From: Macrococcoides canis
GTDB taxonomy: Bacteria > Bacillota > Bacilli > Staphylococcales > Staphylococcaceae
DNA: 64,000 nt
Direction: 5' to 3'
Assembly (NCBI RefSeq): GCF_002119805.1
Contig: NZ_CP021059.1
Span: 1,054,001-1,118,000 of the forward strand
Below, piece by piece: positions 18,795 through 27,805 of the stretch. The notes under the pieces are model-generated. The model saw only the letters and a list, made by a program, of their open reading frames with translations, ran no database searches and was not told the origin of the DNA. Both the position numbers and the translations under genes were made by a program. How positions within the stretch are numbered: position 1 is the first letter of the stretch; each line of letters starts with the position of its first letter.

Positions 18795-19589
18795 ATGAGA
18801 ATATTATTTATCGGTGATGTAGTGGGTGCTGTTGGTCGTAATATGTTAGATGAGTACTTACCACAGCTTAAAAAGAAGTACGGACCGAATATTACGATTG
18901 TTAATGGTGAGAATGCTGCGCATGGACGAGGGATTACTGAAAAGATATTTAAAGAAATGATGACGCTTGGAGTCGATTGTGTCACGATGGGTAACCATAC
19001 ATATGGTGTACGTGATAGCTATGATTTATTAAATAGTCATCATAAGATTATTCGTCCAGCAAACTTTCCTGATGAAGCACCGGGTAAAGGGATGGAGATT
19101 ATTAAATTTAACGATAAGAAGGTTGCCGTGATTAATCTGCAAGGTCGAGCATTTATGATGCAGAGTGACTGTCCTTTTAAGACGTTCGATGCGCTATATG
19201 AAATGGCTAAGCAGGAGACGGATTATATCTTTGTAGATTTTCATGCAGAAACAACAAGTGAAAAAGGGGCATTTGCCTATTATGCAGATGGACGAGCGAG
19301 CGTCGTAGTGGGGACACATACACATATTCAGACGAGTGATAACCGTATATTATCTGGTGGTACTGCTTTTATTACTGATGTCGGTATGACGGGTTATTAT
19401 GATGGTATACTCGGTATTAATAAGGATGAAGTTATACACCGTTTCTTAACAGGTATGCCGGTTAAGCATGTTGTGCCGGATACAGGGCGTGGTGTGTTAA
19501 GCGGCGTATTTGTAGAGCTGAAGTCTGACGGTCAGGCGAAGAAGATTGAAAGAATACTTATCAACGAAGATCAGCCGCTCAATCGATAA
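18795..19589 (+). CDS. ymdB: YmdB family metallophosphoesterase
   Basis: Dimetal phosphodiesterase; the B. subtilis homologue acts on cyclic nucleotides and affects biofilm and motility decisions and RNase Y output. The metal-site residues are intact: GDVVGAVGRN (residues 6-15), NGENAAHG near 39, GNHTYG near 67, FHAETTSEK near 150 and GTHTHIQT near 175. The 264-residue length is usual. It follows rny, an association kept in Bacillus and Staphylococcus, but a terminator lies between them here, so it is probably transcribed separately. Confidence 0.93.
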   Translation: MRILFIGDVVGAVGRNMLDEYLPQLKKKYGPNITIVNGENAAHGRGITEKIFKEMMTLGVDCVTMGNHTYGVRDSYDLLNSHHKIIRPANFPDEAPGKGMEIIKFNDKKVAVINLQGRAFMMQSDCPFKTFDALYEMAKQETDYIFVDFHAETTSEKGAFAYYADGRASVVVGTHTHIQTSDNRILSGGTAFITDVGMTGYYDGILGINKDEVIHRFLTGMPVKHVVPDTGRGVLSGVFVELKSDGQAKKIERILINEDQPLNR

Positions 19590-19623
19590 CGTATCGGCCA
19601 TTCGACTGATTTTTATGCAATTT

Positions 19624-19655
19624 ACCTATGTCTGTTATATAGACATAGGTTTTTC
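19624..19655 (+). terminator. Terminator after ymdB
   Basis: ACCTATGTCT (19624-19633) pairs perfectly with AGACATAGGT (19641-19650), loop GTTATAT, then TTTTC. Confidence 0.88.
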
Positions 19656-19693
19656 TGTTATATTAGAGATAGTTAATTTAGGGAGGAATTGTT

Positions 19694-21427
19694 TTGAAGA
19701 CACAAATTTCTTGGAAAGTCGGCGGTCAGCAAGGTGAAGGAATTGAAAGTACTGGAGAGATATTCTCAACTGCACTGAATCGTCTCGGCTATTATTTATA
19801 TGGTTATCGTCATTTCTCATCACGAATTAAAGGTGGACATACGAACAATAAAATTCGTGTATCGACAACACCTGTCTATGCAATTAGTGATGATCTGGAT
19901 ATACTTGTTGCATTTGATCAGGAGACGATTGATTTAAATTATCATGAGCTGACATCTGAAGGTATTATCCTTGCAGATAGTAAATTCGACCCTGTTGCAC
20001 CAGAGGATTATAAAGGCGCATTTATTAGTATGGGCTTCACTGAAATTGCCAAAGACCTTGGTACGGCATTGATGAAGAACATGGTGGCAGTGGGTGCGAC
20101 GGCTAATCTTATAGGCGCTGACTTAAAGCATTTCGAAGTATTAGTGGATGATTTATTCGCTAAAAAGGGTGAGAAAATCTGTACATTAAATAAAGAAGCG
20201 CTGCATAAAGGATATGCAGAGATCGAAAGTCATTCAGAATTAACATCGGATTATAAACTGGAACCTTCAACAGAAGAAGGTCACTTATTTATGATTGGTA
20301 ACGAAGCAATTTCACTCGGTGCATTAGCAGGTGGGGCCCGTTTTATGGCTGCATACCCAATTACACCAGCGAGTGAAATTATGGAGTATATGATTGATAA
20401 ATTACCACGCTTTGGTGGTACTGTAATTCAGACTGAAGATGAAATCGCTGCAGCAGTTATGGCAATAGGTGTGAACTATGCCGGTGTTCGTGCGTTTACC
20501 GCTTCAAGTGGTCCAGGGCTATCGCTAATGATGGAAGCGATTGGTCTGAGTGGTATGACTGAACAGCCGTTAGTCATCGTTAATACGATGCGTGGTGGTC
20601 CATCTACAGGATTACCAACGAAACAGGAGCAGTCAGATTTAATGCAGATGATCTATGGAACACATGGTGAGATTCCAAAGATCGTACTTGCACCAACAAC
20701 TGCTGAAGATGCATTTTATTTAACAAACGAGGCATTTAATCTAGCGGAAGTATATCAGTGTCCAGTTATTATTTTAAGTGACCTACAGCTTTCTTTAGGT
20801 AAACAGACTGTTCCCGTACTTGATTATAATAAGATTAATATTGATCGCGGGTCACTCGTTACGGAAGTTGAAGCGACGGAAGATAAAGCGTACTTCAAAC
20901 GCTATGCATTAACAGATAATGGTATTTCACCACGTACCATTCCTGGTGTGAAAAACGGTATACATCACGTCACAGGTGTTGAGCATAATGAAGAAGGGAA
21001 ACCGAGTGAATCACCTGTAAATCGTGCAAAACAGATGGAAAAACGTATGCGTAAATTAGAACAGCTGAAGATTACGGAACCTGTTGTATACAATGCGCAT
21101 CATGAAGATGCAGATGTACTCGTGATCGGTTATATTTCAACATATGGTGCAATCGATGAAGCGATACAACGTGCAGAAGGGAAAGTAAATCATCTGCAGA
21201 TGAAACAACTCCATCCGTTCCCGGCAGAAGAAGTTCAGCAAGCGATTGATAAAGCGAAGAAAGTGATTGTTGTTGAACATAACTTTAACGGACAACTTGG
21301 ACAGATCATCAAGATGAATACGAATCATCAAGGTAAGATGATTCAGATGAGTAAGTATGACGGTACTCCATACTTACCACACGAAATTGAAGAGAAAATC
21401 AATGCAACATTAAAGGAGTTAATATAG
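19694..21427 (+). CDS. korA: 2-oxoacid:acceptor oxidoreductase, fused gamma-alpha subunit
   Basis: Large subunit of a thiamin-diphosphate and iron-sulfur 2-oxoacid:ferredoxin oxidoreductase, probably acting on 2-oxoglutarate or a related oxoacid. Residues about 1-190 form the gamma (POR-like) domain starting with GGQQGEGIESTGEIF. Residues from about 205 form the alpha domain with AAYPITPASEIMEY and SSGPGLSLMMEA, followed by the domain II-like C-terminus. The TTG start at 19694 follows GGGAGGAATT. The stop abuts the beta-subunit ATG directly. No ferredoxin gene is adjacent. Substrate choice is inferred only from family. Confidence 0.9.
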   Translation: MKTQISWKVGGQQGEGIESTGEIFSTALNRLGYYLYGYRHFSSRIKGGHTNNKIRVSTTPVYAISDDLDILVAFDQETIDLNYHELTSEGIILADSKFDPVAPEDYKGAFISMGFTEIAKDLGTALMKNMVAVGATANLIGADLKHFEVLVDDLFAKKGEKICTLNKEALHKGYAEIESHSELTSDYKLEPSTEEGHLFMIGNEAISLGALAGGARFMAAYPITPASEIMEYMIDKLPRFGGTVIQTEDEIAAAVMAIGVNYAGVRAFTASSGPGLSLMMEAIGLSGMTEQPLVIVNTMRGGPSTGLPTKQEQSDLMQMIYGTHGEIPKIVLAPTTAEDAFYLTNEAFNLAEVYQCPVIILSDLQLSLGKQTVPVLDYNKINIDRGSLVTEVEATEDKAYFKRYALTDNGISPRTIPGVKNGIHHVTGVEHNEEGKPSESPVNRAKQMEKRMRKLEQLKITEPVVYNAHHEDADVLVIGYISTYGAIDEAIQRAEGKVNHLQMKQLHPFPAEEVQQAIDKAKKVIVVEHNFNGQLGQIIKMNTNHQGKMIQMSKYDGTPYLPHEIEEKINATLKELI

Positions 21428-22291
21428 ATGGCAACATTTAAAGATTTCAGAAATAATGTGAAACCGAACTGGTGTCCTGGCTGTGGTGACTTCTCAGTAC
21501 AAGCGGCGATACAAAAAGCATGTGCGAACATCGGATTAGAACCTGAACAACTTGCACTAATTACTGGTATCGGTTGTTCTGGACGTCTGTCTGGTTATGT
21601 AAATTCATATGGTGTACATTCGATTCATGGTCGAGCATTACCAATGGCACAAGGTGTGAAGATGGCAAACCAGGAGCTTACAGTCATTGCTTCAGGTGGG
21701 GATGGCGATGGATTTGCGATTGGTATGGGACATACGATTCATGCGTTACGTAGAAATATTGATATTACGTATATCGTCATGGATAATCAGATCTATGGTT
21801 TAACGAAAGGTCAGACATCTCCAAGCTCTGCGCATGGATTTGTCACAAAGACAACACCAAAAGGATCTATTGAGAAGCATGTTTCTCCACTTGAACTTGC
21901 ACTTGCAAGCGGCGCCACGTTTGTCGCACAAAGCTTCTCGAGCGATATTAAAGAATTAACATCGATTATTGAAGCGGCTGTTAACCATAAAGGATTTTCA
22001 TTCGTCAATGTATTTTCTCCATGTGTCACATACAATAAAGTAAATACGTATGACTGGTTTAAAGAACATTTGACGAAGCTTGCTGATATTGAAGGTTATG
22101 ATCATACGAATAAACAGATGGCAATGAATACAGTCCACGAACAAGATGGACTTGTTACAGGTATCGTGTATCAAGATACAGAATCGCCGACATATGAGTC
22201 ACAGATTGAAGGCTACAGTGAGAACTTAACAAAGGCAGATCTTAATATTAAACAAGAGGAATTTGAGACATTAATGGCTCAGTTCAAATAA
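21428..22291 (+). CDS. korB: 2-oxoacid:acceptor oxidoreductase, beta subunit
   Basis: TPP-binding partner of the preceding gene. WCPGCGDF near residue 16 holds two cysteines likely to bind the iron-sulfur cluster, with further cysteines at GIGCSGR and near residue 199 (FSPCVTYN). GDGDGFAIGMGH near residue 95 is the TPP/Mg motif. Length 287 is normal for two-subunit enzymes. It starts on the base after the korA stop, so translation is coupled, with AAGGAG inside the korA end. This two-gene unit follows ymdB in S. aureus as well. Confidence 0.93.
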   Translation: MATFKDFRNNVKPNWCPGCGDFSVQAAIQKACANIGLEPEQLALITGIGCSGRLSGYVNSYGVHSIHGRALPMAQGVKMANQELTVIASGGDGDGFAIGMGHTIHALRRNIDITYIVMDNQIYGLTKGQTSPSSAHGFVTKTTPKGSIEKHVSPLELALASGATFVAQSFSSDIKELTSIIEAAVNHKGFSFVNVFSPCVTYNKVNTYDWFKEHLTKLADIEGYDHTNKQMAMNTVHEQDGLVTGIVYQDTESPTYESQIEGYSENLTKADLNIKQEEFETLMAQFK

Positions 22292-22362
22292 AATTAAGAA
22301 TCTGTACCTAATTTATTATAAAACTGTTATACTAAAAACGTACAAAAAAATATAAATCTAAA

Positions 22363-22442
22363 CACTAGGGGAGTTATTCTGAGATTGGATTCGTCCTAAA
22401 CCCTTATATACCTGATCTGGATTATGCCAGCGTAGGGAAGTG
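22363..22442 (+). ncRNA. TPP riboswitch (thi box)
   Basis: The leader contains the conserved TPP-aptamer elements in order: GGGGAG, CTGAGA (22379-22384), ACCCTT, ACCTGATCTGGATTATGCC and GCGTAGGGAAG. The P1 stem can close between CACT (22363-22366) and AGTG (22439-22442). An intrinsic terminator starts eight bases later. This is transcriptional attenuation of the downstream importer when thiamin pyrophosphate is abundant. Confidence 0.97.
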
Positions 22443-22450
22443 CCTATTGA

Positions 22451-22479
22451 CACAACCTGCAGTCAGGTTGTGTTTTTTT
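22451..22479 (+). terminator. Riboswitch-controlled terminator
   Basis: CACAACCTG (22451-22459) pairs with CAGGTTGTG (22464-22472), loop CAGT, then seven T. It lies between the TPP aptamer and the thiY ribosome site, the expected expression platform. Confidence 0.93.
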
Positions 22480-22489
22480 GGAGGCTAAT

Positions 22490-23491
22490 ATGAATAAAAA
22501 GTTATTGTTAAGTGCGGGCTGTGTTATTTTATTATCAGGATGTGGTGATCAATCAGCTGATAAGAGTAAAGAAGATAAAAAAGAAAAAGTGACGATTATG
22601 CTCGACTGGACGCCGAACACAAATCATACAGGTATATATGTTGCCGAAGAGAAAGGTTATTTTGAGAAGCAAGGGCTTGATGTTGAAATTAAGACACCTG
22701 GTGAAGTGAATGCTGACCAGCTTATTGCAGCAAATAAAAAAGATGTTCAGTTTGGAATCAGTGCACAGGAAACAGTGACGCAATCTCGTTCTGAAGGTAT
22801 TCCGGTAAAATCGATTGGCGCGATTATACAGCACAATACGAGCGGCTTTATGAGTTTGAAAGATAAGAATATTAAATCACCGAAAGATTATGCAGGAAAA
22901 ACATATGGTGGTTGGGGTGCCCCGATTGAACAGCCGATGATTGATGCAGTTATGAAAAAAGACGGCGCATCAGTGAAAGACACTAAAATCATCAATATGG
23001 GTAATACTGATTTCTTTACTGCATCTAAGAAAAATATCGATTTCGCGTGGGTATATTACGGATGGACTGGAATCGAGGCAGAAACACGTAATATCGACGT
23101 AAATATGCAGTATTTAATTGATTATGATAAAAATCTGGATTATTATACACCTGTCGTTATTGCAAATGAAAAATATTTAAAATCAAATGGTGAGACGGCT
23201 AAGAAATTTATGACCGCACTAAAAGAAGGTTATGAATATTCAATTAAACATGATAAAGAGAGTGCAGATATTTTGATGAAATCTGTTCCAGAACTTAAAA
23301 AGCAAGAAAAACTCGTCTATGCATCACAAAAATATTTGTCACCTAAATATCAGGATGATGCAAAGTACTGGGGTTATCAAGAAGAACGAATCTGGAAGAA
23401 TTTTGGACAGTTTATGAAAGATAACAAAGTGATTACAGGAGATTTCACTGCGAAAGATGCATTTACAAATGAATATGTGGAGGGTAAATAA
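22490..23491 (+). CDS. thiY: Thiamin-precursor ABC transporter, substrate-binding lipoprotein
   Basis: Extracytoplasmic binding protein of the NMT1/THI5 family that captures a pyrimidine precursor of thiamin (HMP or formylaminopyrimidine). The signal peptide ends in the lipobox LSGC with lipidated Cys18, then a charged linker, then VTIMLDWTPNTNHTGIYVA, the characteristic THI5-like start. ATG 22490 follows GGAGG; the frame's earlier TTG (22478) lies in the terminator tail. The TPP riboswitch upstream confirms the pathway. The product has 333 residues and overlaps the next gene by one base. The exact ligand cannot be read from sequence. Confidence 0.9.
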   Translation: MNKKLLLSAGCVILLSGCGDQSADKSKEDKKEKVTIMLDWTPNTNHTGIYVAEEKGYFEKQGLDVEIKTPGEVNADQLIAANKKDVQFGISAQETVTQSRSEGIPVKSIGAIIQHNTSGFMSLKDKNIKSPKDYAGKTYGGWGAPIEQPMIDAVMKKDGASVKDTKIINMGNTDFFTASKKNIDFAWVYYGWTGIEAETRNIDVNMQYLIDYDKNLDYYTPVVIANEKYLKSNGETAKKFMTALKEGYEYSIKHDKESADILMKSVPELKKQEKLVYASQKYLSPKYQDDAKYWGYQEERIWKNFGQFMKDNKVITGDFTAKDAFTNEYVEGK

Positions 23492-23778
23492 TGGCAGATA
23501 CAATAATGAGCATACAAATTATTCCGAAGACGCCAAATGGTGAAGATGTAATTCCATATGTTGATCGTGCAATTGAAGTGATTGAAGCTTCAAACTTAAA
23601 GTACATCCTAAATCCGTTAGAAACCTCTATAGAGGGAAACATGAATGAGTTACTTAAATTAATAGAATTGATGAATAAAGAGATGCGTGAAATGGGCTGT
23701 CCATCTATTATTTCACAAGTGAAGTTTTATCATGCTGAAGAAGTATCGATGGACGCGTTGGTACATAAGTATAGATAA
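23491..23778 (+). CDS. Thiamine-binding family protein (DUF77 / MTH1187-like)
   Basis: A 95-residue cytosolic protein of the family that includes MTH1187 and the domains of B. subtilis YkoF. The pattern fits a ferredoxin-like fold: MSIQIIPKTPNGEDVIPYVD, then YILNPLETSIEGNMNELLKL, then a final strand. Such proteins bind thiamin or HMP. It is inserted between the binding protein and permease with one-base overlaps on both sides, so it is made with the transporter under the TPP riboswitch. A role as intracellular ligand carrier or sensor is inference. Confidence 0.85.
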   Translation: MADTIMSIQIIPKTPNGEDVIPYVDRAIEVIEASNLKYILNPLETSIEGNMNELLKLIELMNKEMREMGCPSIISQVKFYHAEEVSMDALVHKYR

Positions 23779-24512
23779 TGAAATACGTTAAGTTTTTTCT
23801 ATTTTTTATTGTGTTACTCTGTATTTGGGAATTTCTTGTTCGGGTACTACAAGTTGATGCATATACATTACCAGCACCGAGCGTGATATTCATCAGTTTC
23901 TTTAAGGATTTCAGTACCTATCATGTGCATTTATATCCAACGCTATTACTCGTTGTATTAGGTATTGTTTGCTCGATCGTCTGCGGCGTTAGTGTAGCCA
24001 TACTATTACGTCTAATTCCTGTGCTGCATGACTATATCTATCCATTACTCATAATGAGCCAGAATGTACCTGTTATCGTTATTGCGCCGTTACTTGTCAT
24101 ATGGTTTGGATTTGGTATATTGCCGAAACTTATCGTCATTACACTCGTGTGCTTCTTTCCGATAACAGTGAGTTTACTTGAAGGATTTAATGAAACAGAT
24201 AAAGAATTGGAAAAATATATGAAGATGATGGGTGCAACGCGGCTTGAACGTTTTACGAAACTAGAATGGCCGAACAGTATGCCTTATTTCTTTAATGGAT
24301 TAAAGATTGCAGGCACGTATTCGGTAATGGGTGCAATCATTTCTGAATGGCTTGGCAGTGATAAAGGTTTAGGTAAATTTATGCTTATTGCTCAGCGTGC
24401 GTTTCAAGTTGATCAAGTCTTTGTAGCGATTGTCTGGATCATAATATTTGCTATGGTCATTTATTCTGTTATTTATATTATTCAGCGTATGATATTGAGG
24501 TGGCAACGATGA
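23778..24512 (+). CDS. thiX: Thiamin-precursor ABC transporter permease
   Basis: Integral membrane subunit of the importer, with about six membrane helices in 244 residues. The cytoplasmic EAA loop that contacts the ATPase is recognisable near residues 150-175 (MKMMGATRLERFTKLEWPNS). It resembles permeases of the nitrate/sulfonate/taurine type that pair with THI5-like binding proteins. It starts at the stop of the DUF77 gene (one-base overlap) and shares ATGA with the ATPase gene. All four genes form one riboswitch-controlled operon. Confidence 0.9.
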   Translation: MKYVKFFLFFIVLLCIWEFLVRVLQVDAYTLPAPSVIFISFFKDFSTYHVHLYPTLLLVVLGIVCSIVCGVSVAILLRLIPVLHDYIYPLLIMSQNVPVIVIAPLLVIWFGFGILPKLIVITLVCFFPITVSLLEGFNETDKELEKYMKMMGATRLERFTKLEWPNSMPYFFNGLKIAGTYSVMGAIISEWLGSDKGLGKFMLIAQRAFQVDQVFVAIVWIIIFAMVIYSVIYIIQRMILRWQR

Positions 24513-25219
24513 CTCCTATCATTCAGCTTAACGATATAATGCATCGATATGATAAAGATATTGTAATCAATAATATTAACCTAGAACTGAATAAAGGTGA
24601 GATAGTTGCATTAATTGGTCCAAGTGGCAGTGGTAAGAGTACGATACTGAATATTATCGGTGGATTGCTCATCCCTACAAATGGAGAGTGCCTATTACAA
24701 GGAGAGCGCATCAATGGTAAAACAGGTCATGTGTCCTTTATGCCACAGTCACATTCATTAATGCCATGGCGCACGGTGATTCAAAATATTAGTCTCGCAA
24801 CAGAAATAGATGCGAATGATAGTGAGAATAAATCAGAACATTTACTGGAAAGAGCTGGATTCACATCAATCAAAGATAAATATCCGAGTGAACTTTCTGG
24901 GGGGATGAAGCAGCGTGTGTCTTTTCTACGTGCATTAAATACAGAACATCAATTACTATTACTGGATGAACCATTTTCAGCATTGGATGAAATAACACGT
25001 AATGATATGCAGATCTGGTTGAAGTCTTTGCTGACTGAGAGTAATAAAACGGTGCTGATGATCACCCATAGTATTGATGAGGCGATTAAGATGAGTAACC
25101 GTATACTCGTTTTAAATCAAAAGCCTGCTACGATAATTAGATCAATAGATGTTAACCATGATCTATCTGTTTCGCAAATTGCAGAATTAAAAGCACAAAT
25201 TATTCAATTACTAAAATAA
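24509..25219 (+). CDS. thiZ: Thiamin-precursor ABC transporter ATPase
   Basis: Energising subunit of the importer. Walker A GPSGSGKST lies near residue 37, the Q-loop in FMPQSHSLMPWR, the signature LSGGMKQR near 128, Walker B LLLLDEPF near 150 and the switch histidine in MITHSIDEA. I place the start at ATG 24509, which overlaps the permease stop (ATGA) and follows GAGGTGG; an in-frame GTG at 24500 lies inside that site. The product has 236 residues. The operon ends with a perfect hairpin shared with the convergent dedA. Confidence 0.92.
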   Translation: MTPIIQLNDIMHRYDKDIVINNINLELNKGEIVALIGPSGSGKSTILNIIGGLLIPTNGECLLQGERINGKTGHVSFMPQSHSLMPWRTVIQNISLATEIDANDSENKSEHLLERAGFTSIKDKYPSELSGGMKQRVSFLRALNTEHQLLLLDEPFSALDEITRNDMQIWLKSLLTESNKTVLMITHSIDEAIKMSNRILVLNQKPATIIRSIDVNHDLSVSQIAELKAQIIQLLK

Positions 25220-25251
25220 CCGAATGTGAGAATGACTCACATTCGGTTATT
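25218..25251. terminator. Bidirectional terminator between thiZ and dedA
   Basis: A perfect 13-bp stem, AACCGAATGTGAG (25218-25230) with CTCACATTCGGTT (25236-25248), loop AATGA. It lies between convergent genes; U-tracts are modest on both sides. Confidence 0.8.
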
Positions 25252-25269
25252 AATGTTAATGGTGACGTA

Positions 25270-25947
25270 TTAATCATTTTTTCTATCTTCATTTCTTTTC
25301 ATTTTTCTTCTGACGAAATAAGATTGTAAGAAGCTAAAGACAGCTGGTAGTACAGATACTAATATTATTAAAATTAAGACGATCTCAAAGTTATCTTTAA
25401 CGATTTTTATATTTCCGAAGAAGTAACCTGCAAGAAGACATATACCAACCCATAATATTGCACCGATAATATTATATGTAATAAAGTAACCATACTTCAT
25501 CCTACTGGCACCCGCTACAAATGGAATAAATGTTCTGATAAAAGGCATAAAGCGTGCAATGGCAATTGTTTTACCGCCATGTGTATTAAAGAAATCCTCT
25601 GCTTTATCAAGGTGTTCCTTCTTTATAAATTTACCAAGTTTCGGATGATTATAGACACCAAGGCCGAGAAATTTACCGATATGGTAGTTAACCGTATCAC
25701 CGATTACAGCTGCAGCAAATAATACGATGAACAAAATCCATATATTTAATGCACCTTGAGGCGCAAGTGCACCCGCTGCAAAAAGCATTGAGTCTCCAGG
25801 TAGAAATGGCATGATTACGAGTCCTGTTTCTACGAAGACGATTGAAAATAATATTGCATAAGTCAATGTCCCATATTCCTTAACAATATTCACTAGATGT
25901 TCGTCAATATGTAAAATAAAATCTATAAGTTGACTAATAAATGACAT
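25270..25947 (-). CDS. DedA family membrane protein
   Basis: Member of the DedA/VTT membrane family, several of which flip lipid carriers such as undecaprenyl phosphate or phosphatidylethanolamine. The 225-residue product has four to six hydrophobic segments. The family region with glycine and charged residues is visible: VETGLVIMPFLPGDSMLFAAG (from residue 42) and the arginine-rich ARFMPFIRTFIPFVAGASRM (about residues 131-150). The C-terminus is basic. The start is preceded by ACGAGGTT on the minus strand. It is a single gene, convergent with thiZ and divergent from the ABC exporter. Its specific substrate is unknown. Confidence 0.9.
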   Translation of the reverse strand: MSFISQLIDFILHIDEHLVNIVKEYGTLTYAILFSIVFVETGLVIMPFLPGDSMLFAAGALAPQGALNIWILFIVLFAAAVIGDTVNYHIGKFLGLGVYNHPKLGKFIKKEHLDKAEDFFNTHGGKTIAIARFMPFIRTFIPFVAGASRMKYGYFITYNIIGAILWVGICLLAGYFFGNIKIVKDNFEIVLILIILVSVLPAVFSFLQSYFVRRKMKRNEDRKND

Positions 25948-26086
25948 GGTTAAACCTCGTTTCTACAAATAATTATTAATTATACTTTATTTTAAAAAAA
26001 GTTGCGATGGATAGAGCATAAATTATACATTTCGGAATCCGATATGGCACAATAGTATAAAATAAACAAAAATGGGAGGGGCTCTA

Positions 26087-27805
26087 TTGAAAGAGATATT
26101 AAAGTTTACAATACCATATCGGCTATGGATTATTATAGCACTCATACTAATGCTGCTAGAACTGGCAGTCGAACTCAGTTTACCGATCATATTATCGCTC
26201 ATTATTAATGACGGACTGATTAAGCAGAATATGGACGTTACGCTCTATTATCTGTTTATACTGCTAATCATAAGTATTGGGGCATTTATTTGCGGTGTCA
26301 TCAATTCATTTATCTCGAGTCATGTCTGTCATGGTTTCTCCTTTGACTTGAGGAACGCCTTATTTAAGAAGGTACAGCAGTTTTCACTTAAACATATCGA
26401 GAGCTTTAAAACATCAAGTATCATCACAAGACTGACGAATGATGTGATTGCATGTGAAATGGTGCTCTTTATGAGCTTACGTATTATGTTACGTGCACCA
26501 CTTCTAGTATTAGGTAGTATCATCATGAGTTTTATCGTTGCACCACATTTAGCGCTCTATCTTTTAATCGGTGCACCGATAATATTCGTATTTCTGTATT
26601 ATACTTCTAAGGCAGGTATGAATTTGTTTACACGTGTTCAGAAAAAGCTTGATGGACTCAATCGTAATATTCAACAGAATTTATCTTCTGTGCTTATGAT
26701 ACGTGCAAATATGAGTGCGGACTATGAATCTGAAAAATTTGAACATACTGCATTAGCGTTAAAAGATGATACAACACGTGCATTAAAGTTGATGGAACGC
26801 ATACTTCCATTTCTTTTGATCGTAATGAATATCGCATTATTATTCGTTATATATATTGGAGCGATTGATGTGACTAATAACGCACTGAATGTTGGAGCAC
26901 TCGTCGCAGTCATTAACTATGCACTCAGAATGCAAGGTGGGTTTTCGATGTTTGCATTTATTATCATTGCCTATTCAAGAGCAAAAGCAAGTGCAGAACG
27001 TATGTCAGAAATATTAACTACTGATGTAGATACATATCATGGAAGTACAGATATTGAAGTGCGCGGTGGTGCATCAATTGAGTTTAAGGATGTATCCTTC
27101 AAATATCCACTAAGCCGTCAAATGGTGCTTAAAGATATTTCTTTCAATATTGAAGCGGGAGAGAAATTTGTCATAATGGGTGCGACGGGATCTGGTAAAA
27201 GTGCATTACTCAGTCTGCTTCCTAGAATGTATGAAGTGACACAAGGTAAGATTCTGATCAATGGCATTGATATTAAAGAAATGGAGATCACAGATCTTAG
27301 AGATATGATTGGATATGTACCCCAAAGAAACATACTGTTTACGGGTAGCATATTTGATAATATCATATTTGGAAATGCTCATGCTGAAACTGAAGATGTG
27401 ACAGAAGCAACAAAGATTGCACAAGTGCATACGAATATTCTCGATTTCGATGCACAGTACGATACTAAAGTCGGCCAGGAAGGTGTGAATTTATCGGGTG
27501 GACAGAAGCAACGACTTGCAATCGCGAGAGCTGTCATAAAGTCACCGAACATCCTGATTTTAGATGACAGTACGTCTGCGCTTGATATACATACAGAGAA
27601 TAACTTATTTAAAGAATTATCTAAGCTTAGCATGACGCGTATTATCGTGACTCAGAAAATCCAGACAGCAATGACTGCTGACCATATCCTATTATTAGAT
27701 AAAGGCGAGATTGTTGGTTTTGGGAATCATCAGTCATTGCTGGAAACTTCAGAGCTGTATCAGGCAATCTATCACTCCCAGGAAAGAGGTGATTTTCATG
27801 ATTAG
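26087..27805 (+). CDS. Heterodimeric ABC exporter, subunit with degenerate ATP site
   Basis: Membrane-ATPase fusion of the multidrug/lipid exporter type, with six membrane helices (residues 1-310) and a C-terminal nucleotide-binding domain. Walker [10 protein letters not shown] and signature LSGGQKQRLAIARA are canonical, but Walker B reads LILDDST (aspartate for the catalytic glutamate) and the switch region reads IVTQK (no histidine). This is the pattern of the non-catalytic site in asymmetric exporters such as BmrCD or TM287/288. TTG 26087 is chosen because GGGAGGGG precedes it; an ATG at 26072 overlaps that site. It overlaps its partner by eight bases. The substrate is unknown. Confidence 0.88.
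   Translation: MKEILKFTIPYRLWIIIALILMLLELAVELSLPIILSLIINDGLIKQNMDVTLYYLFILLIISIGAFICGVINSFISSHVCHGFSFDLRNALFKKVQQFSLKHIESFKTSSIITRLTNDVIACEMVLFMSLRIMLRAPLLVLGSIIMSFIVAPHLALYLLIGAPIIFVFLYYTSKAGMNLFTRVQKKLDGLNRNIQQNLSSVLMIRANMSADYESEKFEHTALALKDDTTRALKLMERILPFLLIVMNIALLFVIYIGAIDVTNNALNVGALVAVINYALRMQGGFSMFAFIIIAYSRAKASAERMSEILTTDVDTYHGSTDIEVRGGASIEFKDVSFKYPLSRQMVLKDISFNIEAGEKFVIMGATGSGKSALLSLLPRMYEVTQGKILINGIDIKEMEITDLRDMIGYVPQRNILFTGSIFDNIIFGNAHAETEDVTEATKIAQVHTNILDFDAQYDTKVGQEGVNLSGGQKQRLAIARAVIKSPNILILDDSTSALDIHTENNLFKELSKLSMTRIIVTQKIQTAMTADHILLLDKGEIVGFGNHQSLLETSELYQAIYHSQERGDFHD

Noticed and set aside
19546-19737. A 63-codon plus-strand open frame
   Set aside because: It overlaps the end of ymdB, a terminator hairpin and the korA start, and has no ribosome site.
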